The position numbers and the translations under genes were made by a program. From assembly GCA_022510745.1 (NCBI GenBank), contig JAFLSY010000012.1, forward strand, positions 1 through 64,000: a stretch of DNA of 64,000 nucleotides, written 5' to 3'. Positions 26,977 through 35,738 of this stretch are shown one piece after another. This stretch comes from Lachnospiraceae bacterium (GTDB lineage Bacteria; Bacillota; Clostridia; Lachnospirales; Lachnospiraceae). Numbering within the stretch: the stretch's first letter is position 1; every line of letters begins with the position of its first letter. Below the pieces are notes generated by a model. The model ran no database searches. It had not been told where the DNA came from and saw only the letters and a list, made by a program, of their open reading frames with translations.

Positions 26977-27120
26977 TTATTTGAGCTTTTCGCAGCTCTG
27001 ATTACCGACTGTACAGGAAGTCTTGCAGGCTGACTGGCAGGAAGTCTGGCACTCACCGCATCCGCCCTTCTTCACAGACTCCTTTAAATCTCTTGTACTT
27101 AATGTCTTAATATGTTTCAT
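26977..27120 (-). CDS. scfA: SCIFF ribosomal precursor peptide (six cysteines in forty-five)
   Basis: This 47-codon gene encodes the precursor of the SCIFF ribosomally made, post-translationally modified peptide. The sequence starts MKHIKTLSTRDLKESVKKGG. Its core has Cys at 21, 24, 28, 32, 36 and 43 (CGECQTSCQSACKTSCTVGN). The Cys32...Thr37 pair reported as cross-linked in a related peptide is present here. It lies directly upstream of its radical SAM maturase and carries its own promoter. It is nearly universal in Clostridia; its biological role is unresolved. Confidence 0.95.
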   Translation of the reverse strand: MKHIKTLSTRDLKESVKKGGCGECQTSCQSACKTSCTVGNQSCEKLK

Positions 27121-27159
27121 ATGAATACCCATACCTTTCCGTACTCTTGGTACTTGTGT

Positions 27160-27187
27160 AGTATATCATAAATTTCCTATTTGTAAA
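27160..27187 (-). promoter_or_regulatory. Promoter of scfA
   Basis: On the minus strand there is a -35 TTTACA at 27182-27187, a 16-nt spacer, and a -10 TATACT at 27160-27165, about 40 nt before the scfA start. Confidence 0.65.
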
Positions 27188-27215
27188 AGGTTTTTTTCAA
27201 AAATAGCTCAAATTC

Positions 27216-27587
27216 CTAACTAAACATGCCTCCTAACATTCCGCCGCCTGCGCAGAGAGCCAGCACGGTGAAGAAATTTACGGCTACATCCTGAAAAGAA
27301 TGGTTGGCTATAAGGGAGATCACAGCCAGTACCAGAAAGTACAGACTCCCAACTAAAAGTCCCCACAGAAATTTCCTTTTCTGCAGTCGTTTTCCGGCCA
27401 GCCAGCCACCAAAAAAAGTGGTTCCCACATAGATTGCGATAATGATAAGACTCACTAGTTTTTCCGACAGGGAAAAACGATAAACCATAAGGGCTAACAA
27501 GGCAAGCAGCACTGCAGTCAATATGTACGCAAATGTAAGACATTTCAATAAAAACAGTCCTCTTTCCAAACCTTCTCTCTTTTCCAA
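27216..27587 (-). CDS. TIGR04086-type four-helix membrane protein
   Basis: The 123 residues form about four membrane helices (~13-35, 43-63, 72-92, 102-121) with the basic turn GKRLQKRKF. This size and its place directly upstream of scfA fit the TIGR04086 membrane family that clusters with the SCIFF system and SecDF in Clostridia. Function is unknown; roles in export or protection of the modified peptide have only been inferred from context. Confidence 0.8.
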   Translation of the reverse strand: MEKREGLERGLFLLKCLTFAYILTAVLLALLALMVYRFSLSEKLVSLIIIAIYVGTTFFGGWLAGKRLQKRKFLWGLLVGSLYFLVLAVISLIANHSFQDVAVNFFTVLALCAGGGMLGGMFS

Positions 27588-27675
27588 ATGCTTTCTCCTT
27601 TCCTAAACGTCCCTGCCCGTATTTTCCGGGTATTCCCAAACTCCTGTAAAATTATATGTAACCCTGCCCCCAAAC

Positions 27676-27736
27676 TTGACAACTTATCAGCATTTATAGT
27701 AATATGGCCTATAATTACTATAATTACTATACTTAC
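27676..27736 (+). promoter_or_regulatory. Promoter and 3 x 9-bp tandem repeat before the CNNM gene
   Basis: There is a -35 TTGACA at 27676-27681, an 18-nt spacer, and a -10 TAATAT at 27700-27705. It is followed by three tandem 9-mers (TATAATTAC, TATAATTAC, TATACTTAC) at 27710-27736 that run up to the AAGGAG ribosome binding site. Confidence 0.5.
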
Positions 27737-27754
27737 TACAAAGGAGTGGTTTTT

Positions 27755-29068
27755 TTGGATACCCCTGGGGTCATAGGGATTCTGGTTTTATTACTGTTGA
27801 TTGTTTTATCCGGCTTTTTTTCTTCTGCAGAAACGGCGCTTACCACGGTCAACCGTGTTAAGATCCGCAACATGATAGAAGAAGGAAACAAACGTGCAGT
27901 TATCGTAGAACGAATTCTGGATCGCTACAGTAAGATGCTGAATGCAATCCTGATTGGAAACAATATTGTTAATTTGAGCGCATCCGCACTATGCACAACA
28001 CTTGTTATCGATATGGGTGCCAATGCTTATGTAGGTGTTGCTACCGGCGTGTTAACTTTCGTTATTTTATTGGTTGGTGAAATCGTACCGAAAACCTGGG
28101 CCAGTCTCAATGCCGAGAAAATATCCCTCTCCTATGCATGGATCGTCTATTATATGATCAAATTAATGACGCCCGTTATATTTATTGTGGACGCCATTTC
28201 CGGTGGGATACTTCGATTGATACATATCGATCCTTCCAAACGGAATGATACAATTACGGAGAATGAATTAAAGACCTATGTTGATGTCAGTCATGAAGAC
28301 GGAGAGATTGAAACCGAAGAACGGGAACTGATCTACAATGTATTTGAATTCTCAGATACTTGTGCAAGAGATATTATGATTCCCAGAGTCAATATGGTAA
28401 CGATTGCCTCGGATGCCGGCTACGACGAGATTTTTGAAACCTTTAAAGATTCCATGTATACCCGTCTTCCTGTATATCAGGAGGAAAAGGACAGTATGCT
28501 GGGCTTTATCAATATCAAGGACTTCTTTTTAACAAAAGATACAGATGTTATCTTTTCTTTGGAATCCCTTACCAGAGAGGCCTATTACACCTATGAATAT
28601 AAAAAAACAGCCGATCTGTTATTGGAAATGCGTGAAAAATCCATGAACGTGGCATTTGTGCTAAACGAATACGGCTCCACGGTTGGTATGATCACACTGG
28701 AAGACCTTTTAGAAGAACTGGTTGGTGAAATTCGGGATGAATACGACGAAGATGAAAAGGAGCTGATTCAGAGCGTCGGTGAGGGCTGCTATCTGATAGA
28801 AGGCAGCATGAGCCTTTCTGATATTAACGATACCATCGGTACGGAATTGGATTCCGAGGATTACGACTCTATCGGCGGCATTATCATCGGCCAGTTGAAC
28901 CGTCTGCCCGAGGACGGCGAGTCCGTGACCCTTCCGGACGGTACGACACTCCAGGTAAAAGGGCTTGAGCAGAACCGTATCTCTCAGGTACTTCTCACCC
29001 TGCCCCCCATAGAGGCAGATAAAGAGAATTCAAATGAATCGGAACAAGCGGTTGAAACCGACCATTGA
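27755..29068 (+). CDS. CNNM/CBS-domain membrane transporter (HlyC/CorC family)
   Basis: The product is about 437 residues. The N-terminal CNNM (DUF21) membrane domain (~1-185) has three or four helices and the motif FFSSAETALTTVN. Two CBS domains follow (~205-325, MIPRVNMVTI and LEDLLEELVGEI), then a C-terminal CorC_HlyC domain (~340-420). The family exports or regulates Mg2+/Co2+ or similar cations. The start is TTG with AAGGAG 9 nt upstream. It is one of few plus-strand genes and is transcribed away from the TIGR04086-scfAB genes. Confidence 0.92.
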   Translation: MDTPGVIGILVLLLLIVLSGFFSSAETALTTVNRVKIRNMIEEGNKRAVIVERILDRYSKMLNAILIGNNIVNLSASALCTTLVIDMGANAYVGVATGVLTFVILLVGEIVPKTWASLNAEKISLSYAWIVYYMIKLMTPVIFIVDAISGGILRLIHIDPSKRNDTITENELKTYVDVSHEDGEIETEERELIYNVFEFSDTCARDIMIPRVNMVTIASDAGYDEIFETFKDSMYTRLPVYQEEKDSMLGFINIKDFFLTKDTDVIFSLESLTREAYYTYEYKKTADLLLEMREKSMNVAFVLNEYGSTVGMITLEDLLEELVGEIRDEYDEDEKELIQSVGEGCYLIEGSMSLSDINDTIGTELDSEDYDSIGGIIIGQLNRLPEDGESVTLPDGTTLQVKGLEQNRISQVLLTLPPIEADKENSNESEQAVETDH

Positions 29069-29070
29069 TC

Positions 29071-29099
29071 AAAGAGCCTCCCGTTTAAGGAGGCTCTTT
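29071..29099. terminator. Bidirectional terminator between CNNM and Na/Pi genes
   Basis: A perfect 11-bp stem (AAAGAGCCTCC with GGAGGCTCTTT) has a 7-nt loop and TTT at the 3' side in both directions. It lies between two convergent genes. Confidence 0.9.
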
Positions 29100-29134
29100 C
29101 AATATACTTTCTTCTAATTGCTTATTACGATTAC

Positions 29135-30904
29135 TTACGGCAACATATACTTTTCTCTGTATGCCAGTACCTTACCTTTAAAATCAAGATTATTTGCTTC
29201 TCTCAAGGTATCCAGATACTCATGAGTTTCAAAACTGTCCTCTCTCACCTGCAGCAGACACACCGCAATATTGGAGCAATGGTCCGCCACCCGCTCAAAA
29301 TTCGTGGTAATATCCGACAGCACAAACCCCATTTCAATTGTACATTTCCCTTTGCGCAGCCGTTTTACATGCCGCTTCTTTATCTCTATATTCAGCTGGT
29401 CAATAACCTCCTCCAAGGGCTCAACCAAGTTCGCTTTGCCCAAATCCTCCGTTTCAAAAGCCTCAATGGCCAGCGTCAAAATATCCCTAATAGCTTGGGA
29501 GAAGATTTCAACCTCCTCCTTGGCCTTATCGGAAAACTCCATATCCTTACTCATCATTTCATCTGCCGCTTCCTTAATATTCAGGGCATGATCGGAAATC
29601 CGCTCAAAGTCTCCTATGCAATGAAGCAATACGGATAAAACATGGCTTTCCTTTTCAGAAAGGTTTTTGCTACTCAACTTTACCAGATAGGTACCCAGTA
29701 CATCTTCAAACCTGTCCACCTGGCTTTCCATCAACACGACTGCTTCCGCTTTCTTTTCATCATACTGCTTTAACAGATCCAGAGAGACTTCTATGGATCT
29801 CCGTGCACAGCGGGCCATGGAAACCGCTACCCTTCTGCTGCGTTCAATCGCCAATCCCGGCGTATCCAAAAAACGGACATCCAAAGTTTTGATTGCTCCC
29901 TCTTCCGGAGAAAGAACTTCCGCTCCCACTCGTTCCGGCACGGCAATATAAACCAGCTTTACCAACAATTTCGAGAAAGGCATCAAAATAATACAGGCCG
30001 CGATGTTAAAGGCCGAATGCACGACTGCAACACCTACCGCGGAAATGGGTTTATCCATAAATGCAAAATTCACAAAATAATCAATCGTATAGAACACTGC
30101 CATAAATAAAAAGGTCTTGGCGAAATTGTAGAACAGATGCAGCAGGGCCGCCCGCTTTGCATTTTTGCTGCCCCCCACACTGGAAAGCAGCGCCGGCATA
30201 CATGCACCGATATTCTGTCCCATAATAACGGGAATTGCCGTAGCACCGCTCACAGCTCCCGTCTGACAGAGCGCCTGCAGAATACCTATAGAAACCGACG
30301 AACTTTGAATCACAGCCGTAATTATAAGTCCTACCAGCATACCCAAAACAGGATTGGAAAACATGGTCAGAACCCGGCTGAACTCAGGGACATCCGCAAG
30401 AGGCTTCACCGCCGCTCCCATAGTATCCATACCTATCATTAATATACCAAAGCCCGCCATGATCAAACCAATATCTTTATGTTTTTCCTTTTTGGAGAAA
30501 TTGATCAGACAGACGCCGATAATAGCCAAAACAGGCGAAAAGGAAGACGGCTTGAGTAATTGTATGAAAAAGCCCCCTCCGTCAATTGCCGAAAGGCTTA
30601 GGAGCCATGCAGTAATCGTAGTTCCCACATTGGCACCGATAATGACATTTACGGCCTGCTCTAACTTCATAATGCCAGAGTTGACAAAACCGACTACCAT
30701 GACCGTAGTAGCGGATGAAGATTGAATAACAGCTGTTACTCCTGTGCCGACCAGTACCGCCTTTATTGGTTTGCTGGTCAGCTTCTCCAAAATACTCTCC
30801 AACCGGCCGCCCGAGGCCTTGGACAACCCCTCTCCCATCATATGCATACCGTACAAAAACAGGGCAAGTCCGCCAATCATGGTCAGTAGACTGAAAAAAT
30901 CCAT
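29135..30904 (-). CDS. Na/Pi-cotransporter family protein with PhoU-like domain
   Basis: The 589 residues contain two inverted-repeat Na/Pi cotransporter units with the QSSSATT and QSSSVS signatures (~60 and ~200) in a membrane part that ends near 325. A helical PhoU-like domain (~340-560) follows. The family moves inorganic phosphate with sodium, and the PhoU-like tail may regulate it. GAGGATGAACAG precedes the ATG. It is probably a single-gene unit. Confidence 0.93.
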   Translation of the reverse strand: MDFFSLLTMIGGLALFLYGMHMMGEGLSKASGGRLESILEKLTSKPIKAVLVGTGVTAVIQSSSATTVMVVGFVNSGIMKLEQAVNVIIGANVGTTITAWLLSLSAIDGGGFFIQLLKPSSFSPVLAIIGVCLINFSKKEKHKDIGLIMAGFGILMIGMDTMGAAVKPLADVPEFSRVLTMFSNPVLGMLVGLIITAVIQSSSVSIGILQALCQTGAVSGATAIPVIMGQNIGACMPALLSSVGGSKNAKRAALLHLFYNFAKTFLFMAVFYTIDYFVNFAFMDKPISAVGVAVVHSAFNIAACIILMPFSKLLVKLVYIAVPERVGAEVLSPEEGAIKTLDVRFLDTPGLAIERSRRVAVSMARCARRSIEVSLDLLKQYDEKKAEAVVLMESQVDRFEDVLGTYLVKLSSKNLSEKESHVLSVLLHCIGDFERISDHALNIKEAADEMMSKDMEFSDKAKEEVEIFSQAIRDILTLAIEAFETEDLGKANLVEPLEEVIDQLNIEIKKRHVKRLRKGKCTIEMGFVLSDITTNFERVADHCSNIAVCLLQVREDSFETHEYLDTLREANNLDFKGKVLAYREKYMLP

Positions 30905-31025
30905 CTGTTCATCCTCACTGATTCTACTAGTTAATTATCTTATGCCTTTGCCTACATTTGACATTTTACTACAGATAAGTGAAAAATAGCAATGCCATAA
31001 GCAAAAATCTGTATAAAATTTTTAG

Positions 31026-31556
31026 TTACATCATAATTGTTTCCAGAATACCGTCCGCAATGGCCTGTGCAATCGCATTGAACTTGGTGTCAAAGATATA
31101 GTTGTCTGTGGGAGTATTGATAAAGCCCACTTCAACCAGCACCGCCGGCATGTCGGTACTATTCAGAACAACCAGTCCCTGCCTCTCCGCAATACCTTGA
31201 TTGATAAATCCTACACTTTCCAGATTTCGATTGATATTCTCCGCCATGGCTGCTGCGGTTCCGTAGCGGTTATAAACCAGACTCTCTACACCGGAATACT
31301 GCCCGGGATATGGACTGGAATTGCGGTGGATGGAAACAAAATAGTCTACGCCCAGTGCATTCGCCTGTGACGCCCGCGCGCGGGGGGAGAGATATACATC
31401 CTCTGTTCTGGTATAACTGACATCCTGGCCCGCTGCACTTAAAATATTGCCCACAGCCAAAGCCATAGCCAGTACATCGTCCTTTTCGTTTCTTCCCTCA
31501 TAGGAAGCACCGCTATGCCAGCCACCGTGGCCGGCATCCAGCATAATTGTTGCCAT
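31026..31556 (-). CDS. N-acetylmuramoyl-L-alanine amidase (Amidase_3)
   Basis: The 176 residues are an almost bare Amidase_3 catalytic domain. Zinc ligands and the catalytic Glu are recognisable in LDAGHGGWHSGA, VSIHRNS and VEVGFINT. There is no signal peptide or cell-wall-binding domain, so export would need another route, or the protein works on internal muropeptides or at lysis. It starts behind GGAGTG. It is downstream of the hisS-aspS-phosphopantetheinyl transferase genes but separated from them by a terminator. Confidence 0.88.
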   Translation of the reverse strand: MATIMLDAGHGGWHSGASYEGRNEKDDVLAMALAVGNILSAAGQDVSYTRTEDVYLSPRARASQANALGVDYFVSIHRNSSPYPGQYSGVESLVYNRYGTAAAMAENINRNLESVGFINQGIAERQGLVVLNSTDMPAVLVEVGFINTPTDNYIFDTKFNAIAQAIADGILETIMM

Positions 31557-31593
31557 ATAGGCTCACTCCAAATCCTTTTACCCATATCATATG

Positions 31594-31624
31594 CAAAAAG
31601 CAGCCGGATTCTACATCCGCCTGC
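31594..31624 (-). terminator. Terminator after the phosphopantetheinyl transferase gene
   Basis: On the minus strand a ten-base stem with one central mismatch (arms 31600-31609 and 31615-31624) and a 5-nt loop is followed by CTTTTTGC. Confidence 0.75.
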
Positions 31625-31679
31625 TCCTCTCTTCATCCTTCCAATTTAAATACTTGTCGTTATTTTATAAAAAATTAAT

Positions 31680-32426
31680 TTATAATTTAATTTTTCCAGT
31701 GCATACAGCTAGGGAATAGCCCTCCGGTCCCTTTACAGAATAAAGCTTCCAACACTCTTTTGTTACAGTATCCCTGATTTCTCTTTTTTCAAAATCCGTA
31801 AAAAGCTCTCTAAAATCCTTGGAAAGTCCCGCTCCCGTGCATTTGACGCAGGCCTCCTTGGCTGCCCAAAACCGATAAAACTCTGTCAGTTCCTCTTCAT
31901 GGAGATAATCTTTCTTCTCGCTTACAGGCTGCTTTTTCTGAGAAAAAAAAGCAGCCTTCTCACCGGGACATGAAATTCTCTTCCATACATTGTACTTTAC
32001 ATTCTGATGTTTTTGAATATCCACCCCGATAGGAGCGTCTGAAACTGCACAAGCGGCATACTCTCCGGAATGGGATAAACTGAGAAAAAGCCCCTGTCTG
32101 TCCGCATAATATGGCTTACCGTCAGGGGTCCTTTCTATTTTAGCGGGAGCCAGTGAGAAAAGTCGTTGTATCGCCGCTTCCGCAGACACAGAAATGCAAT
32201 CCGCATATGACGAATCAAAGGTAGCATTTTGCCCGGAAATCTGCTCTCCAGCCTCCGCCGCCGCATATGCGGCTAACAATCCCGCTGCCAGCCATAGTAC
32301 CCGGCTCTTTTCCTGCCCGCTTTTATTAATTTTTTCTCTTCTCTCAGGTTCCACCAATGCAAGACCCTGCTCAAAATATTTCGCATCCAGCAGTGGAGAA
32401 ACCTCCATCAAGTACAGCTTAATCAT
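31680..32426 (-). CDS. 4'-phosphopantetheinyl transferase superfamily protein (Sfp type)
   Basis: Such enzymes load the phosphopantetheine arm from CoA onto carrier proteins. The 248 residues show the two-lobed Sfp pattern with SLSHSGEYAACAVSDAPIGV, the Mg2+-binding GVDIQ and the WAAKEACVKCTGAGL motif. The start overlaps the aspS stop by 8 nt and lacks a good ribosome binding site of its own, so it probably depends on aspS translation. No polyketide or peptide synthetase genes are near; the target may be the fatty-acid carrier protein or a distant cluster. Confidence 0.87.
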   Translation of the reverse strand: MIKLYLMEVSPLLDAKYFEQGLALVEPERREKINKSGQEKSRVLWLAAGLLAAYAAAEAGEQISGQNATFDSSYADCISVSAEAAIQRLFSLAPAKIERTPDGKPYYADRQGLFLSLSHSGEYAACAVSDAPIGVDIQKHQNVKYNVWKRISCPGEKAAFFSQKKQPVSEKKDYLHEEELTEFYRFWAAKEACVKCTGAGLSKDFRELFTDFEKREIRDTVTKECWKLYSVKGPEGYSLAVCTGKIKL

Positions 32427-34215
32427 GTGTATCTGCTAAGTCCAGCTTTATCTGCAGATCCCTTAACTGGACATCATCCACCACATTGGGTGCCTCGCTC
32501 ATCAAACAGGAAGCATCCTTTACCTTGGGGAAAGCAATAACTTCTCTGATGTTATCCGCCTTTACCAAGAGCATAACAAAACGGTCCAGACCAATAGCCA
32601 GTCCTGCATGAGGGGGAACACCGTATTTAAAGGCATTAATGAGGAACCCAAATCGCTCATACGCAGCTTCTTTGGTAAAGCCCAGTACCTCAAACATCTT
32701 CTCCTGCACATCGGGCTGGAAAATCCTCACACTGCCGCCGCCTAACTCTACACCGTTTAATACAATATCATAGGCCTTGGCCCGCACCTTGCCCGGATCT
32801 GAATCCAGCAGAGGTAAATCCTCATCCATAGGCATGGTGAAAGGATGGTGCATGGCAACATATCTGCTCTCCTCTTCACTCCACTCTAACAGAGGGAACT
32901 CCGTTACCCACAGGAAATTAAATTTACTGTTATCAATCATCTCTAACTGTTTTGCCACTTCTATACGCAGTGCGCCCAGCACGCTGTAAACTAATGCGTT
33001 CTTGTCTGCGGCAAAGAGAAGTAAGTCCCCTTTTTCACCGCCCATTGCCTCTACCAGTGCCTGCAATTCTTCTTCAGTCATGAATTTCGCAAAAGAGGAT
33101 TTATAACTGCCGTCCGGCTGTACGGAAAGATAAGCCAGACCTTTGGCGCCATACCCTTTTGCAAATTCGGTCAAGGCATCTATCTTTTTACGGGGCATTT
33201 CCGCCTGACCTTTGACATTGATACCGCGAACGGAACCGCCGTTTGTGATGGCACCGGTGAACACACCAAATCCGCAGTTCTTCACAATATTTGATACATT
33301 TACAAGCTCCATACCAAAACGGGTATCGGGTTTATCGGAGCCAAAACGCTCCATAGCCTCATGCCATGTCATACGCGGCAGGGGCAGAGTGATCTCTAAC
33401 CCAATCGCATCCCTGCAGACTCTCTCTACCATCTTCTCCGTAGCGTCAATAACGTCTTCCACATCCACGAAGGACAACTCCATATCCACCTGCGTGAACT
33501 CCGGCTGTCTGTCGGCACGCAGATCCTCGTCCCTGAAGCATCTTGCAATCTGGAAATATCTGTCGTAACCGGAACACATCAAAAGCTGCTTAAAAATCTG
33601 CGGAGACTGGGGAAGTGCATAAAAATTCCCCGGATGCACGCGGCTTGGAACCAGATAATCTCTGGCGCCTTCCGGCGTGGACTTGGTCAACATGGGAGTT
33701 TCAATCTCCAAAAAGCCCTCTTCGGTCAACTGCTTTCTGATCGTGGTGGTAATCTGACTGCGCAGCATCAGATTTCGCTGCAGTTCAGGTCTCCTCAAAT
33801 CCAGATAACGGTATTTTAAACGCAGTTCTTCTTTGGTCTTACTGTCAGCTTCGATGGGGAAAGGAGGCGTTTCCGCTTCGGAAAGCACGCGCAATTCCTT
33901 TGCACGCACTTCAATTTCACCGGTAGCAAGGTTCTCATTGGCGGCCGCCGCTCTCTTTTCCACCCGGCCCACTACCGCGATTACAAATTCGCTTCTTAAT
34001 TTTTCCGCCTTGGCAAAATATTCGCTGCCACAGTCGCTCTCCTCAAAAATGACCTGCAGTATACCTGCCCTGTCTCTTAAATCTACAAAAATAATACCGC
34101 CCTTGTTTCTCTGTTTCTGTACCCAGCCCATAACGGTAACGGTTTCACCCGCATTGGCTGCGGAAAGTTCTCCGCAGCGGTGGGTACGTTTTAATCCCTT
34201 CATTGATTCTGCCAT
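32419..34215 (-). CDS. aspS: Aspartyl-tRNA synthetase
   Basis: AspS charges tRNA-Asp. The 598 residues have an N-terminal OB anticodon-binding domain (~15-105, GWVQKQRNKGGIIFVDLRDR), class II motif 2 (ARCFRDEDLRADRQPEFTQV), the bacterial GAD insertion (~300-410) and motif 3 (GLAIGLDRFVMLL). Length is that of the bacterial type. It follows hisS by 22 nt; the pair is a common operon in Firmicutes. Confidence 0.97.
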   Translation of the reverse strand: MAESMKGLKRTHRCGELSAANAGETVTVMGWVQKQRNKGGIIFVDLRDRAGILQVIFEESDCGSEYFAKAEKLRSEFVIAVVGRVEKRAAAANENLATGEIEVRAKELRVLSEAETPPFPIEADSKTKEELRLKYRYLDLRRPELQRNLMLRSQITTTIRKQLTEEGFLEIETPMLTKSTPEGARDYLVPSRVHPGNFYALPQSPQIFKQLLMCSGYDRYFQIARCFRDEDLRADRQPEFTQVDMELSFVDVEDVIDATEKMVERVCRDAIGLEITLPLPRMTWHEAMERFGSDKPDTRFGMELVNVSNIVKNCGFGVFTGAITNGGSVRGINVKGQAEMPRKKIDALTEFAKGYGAKGLAYLSVQPDGSYKSSFAKFMTEEELQALVEAMGGEKGDLLLFAADKNALVYSVLGALRIEVAKQLEMIDNSKFNFLWVTEFPLLEWSEEESRYVAMHHPFTMPMDEDLPLLDSDPGKVRAKAYDIVLNGVELGGGSVRIFQPDVQEKMFEVLGFTKEAAYERFGFLINAFKYGVPPHAGLAIGLDRFVMLLVKADNIREVIAFPKVKDASCLMSEAPNVVDDVQLRDLQIKLDLADTHD

Positions 34216-34237
34216 AATATCCTCCTGTATTCTCTGC

Positions 34238-35503
34238 TTATACCTTTAACGGATTCTTATAAAATTCCTTAAATTCCGTATAGCCTTCCGCAGTTAACTG
34301 CTCCTTCTGGAATTTTTTATTCTTATTCATACGGGCAACCAGCACCTGACGGCCTGTGTCTCTCTCCTCTTTCGCCTTTGCGATCACATTGCAAAGTTCC
34401 TCACCGGATACGCCTTTCTCAATTAAGTAAGCTACTTTCTCCGGCTGGGTAGGTACCTGAAAGCCCTTTTCCATTAACAGTAGTACAATTCGCTCAAAAC
34501 CGATGGAAAAACCGCAGGCCGGCACATTTTGTCCGGTAAACTTGCCCACCATTTCATCGTATCTGCCGCCGCCTCCGCAGGCAGTGCCGCCGAACTCCGG
34601 CATAGCAATTTCGAAAATAGTACCGGTATAATAGCTCATACCCCGTACCAGAGTAGGATCAAATACCAGTTCAAAGGTATCCTCTTTGGTAGCCCTGACG
34701 CTCTCTATAATCTCGATGAAGGAGGCCAGAACTTCCTCGTCCAGATAGTCTGTAAGCCTTTCCTTTATGCAGGCCACGCCATCTTCGGCTGTTTCAACCG
34801 CCTCAAACAAATCCATATATTTTTTGCAGACTGCCGGATCGTATCCCTCTTTTTCCAGTTCTTCTTTGACACCGTCTCTGCCGATCTTATCCATTTTATC
34901 CAAAGTAATGAAGACGCTGTCATAGGACTCTTCCGCAAAACCGGCATAAGCAGCCATTGCCTTTAATATCCGCCTGTCGTTGATGCGAATCTGGAAATTA
35001 CGGAATCCCAGTCTTCCGATGGTGGTGGTGGTAGCCAGAATCAACTCGATTTCCGCCAGATTGGAAGCTTCTCCCAGAATATCGATATCGCACTGCATAA
35101 ACTGACGATATCTGCCCCGCTGGGGTCTGTCCGCCCGCCATACATTGCCCATCTGCAATGCCTTAAAAGGAGAAGGCAGGGACGCCGCATTGTTAGAATA
35201 GAAGCGTACCAGAGGTACTGTCAGATCATAGCGCAGTCCGCCGTCCACCAGATCACTCTCCGTTTCCGCTGTATCTAAATTCAGCTTCTCTCCTCTTTTT
35301 AAGATTTTAAAGATGAGCTTCTCATTTTCACCGCCCTGTTTATTGCTCAAATTGGCAATATTCTCCACACAAGGAGTTTCAATAGAAGTAAATCCGAATT
35401 TACCATAAGTATCTTTGATCACTCCGATGACATAGTCTCTGATCTGCATTTCTGCCGGCAGGATATCTTTCATACCGGTGACTGGTTTCTTACTCAGTGC
35501 CAT
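34238..35503 (-). CDS. hisS: Histidyl-tRNA synthetase
   Basis: HisS charges tRNA-His. The 421 residues contain class II motif 2 (QMGNVWRADRPQRGRYRQF), the histidine-specific motifs LVRGMSYYTGTIFEI and GGGGRYDEMVGKF, motif 3 in GFSIGFERIVLLL, and a C-terminal anticodon-binding domain (~330-420). No T-box leader was found in the 235 nt upstream. Confidence 0.97.
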   Translation of the reverse strand: MALSKKPVTGMKDILPAEMQIRDYVIGVIKDTYGKFGFTSIETPCVENIANLSNKQGGENEKLIFKILKRGEKLNLDTAETESDLVDGGLRYDLTVPLVRFYSNNAASLPSPFKALQMGNVWRADRPQRGRYRQFMQCDIDILGEASNLAEIELILATTTTIGRLGFRNFQIRINDRRILKAMAAYAGFAEESYDSVFITLDKMDKIGRDGVKEELEKEGYDPAVCKKYMDLFEAVETAEDGVACIKERLTDYLDEEVLASFIEIIESVRATKEDTFELVFDPTLVRGMSYYTGTIFEIAMPEFGGTACGGGGRYDEMVGKFTGQNVPACGFSIGFERIVLLLMEKGFQVPTQPEKVAYLIEKGVSGEELCNVIAKAKEERDTGRQVLVARMNKNKKFQKEQLTAEGYTEFKEFYKNPLKV

Positions 35504-35738
35504 ATTCTCCTCATTTCCGCAAACTGCTTATCTATCTCATTTCTATAATGCATACTGCGGCATAGCGCATTGCACTCATGTCCGCTTGATACTTACAAAA
35601 TTTTACACTGAAATATCATTCATTGCAAGGGGGATTGTGAGAAGTTGAGAAAGAAATCCATAAAAGTCCGGCGTTGTAAATAGAATAGTCCAGTGCTATA
35701 ATTTGAATGTTGTAAATAAAAGCGACAAGGAGTACAAC

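Noticed and set aside
27220..27639. A 139-codon frame overlapping the TIGR04086-type gene
   Set aside because: It is in another frame of a clear membrane protein gene and has an irregular Ser/Arg/Cys-rich composition.
35504..35738. Possible T-box leader before hisS
   Set aside because: I found neither the conserved T-box sequence nor a terminator/antiterminator pair.
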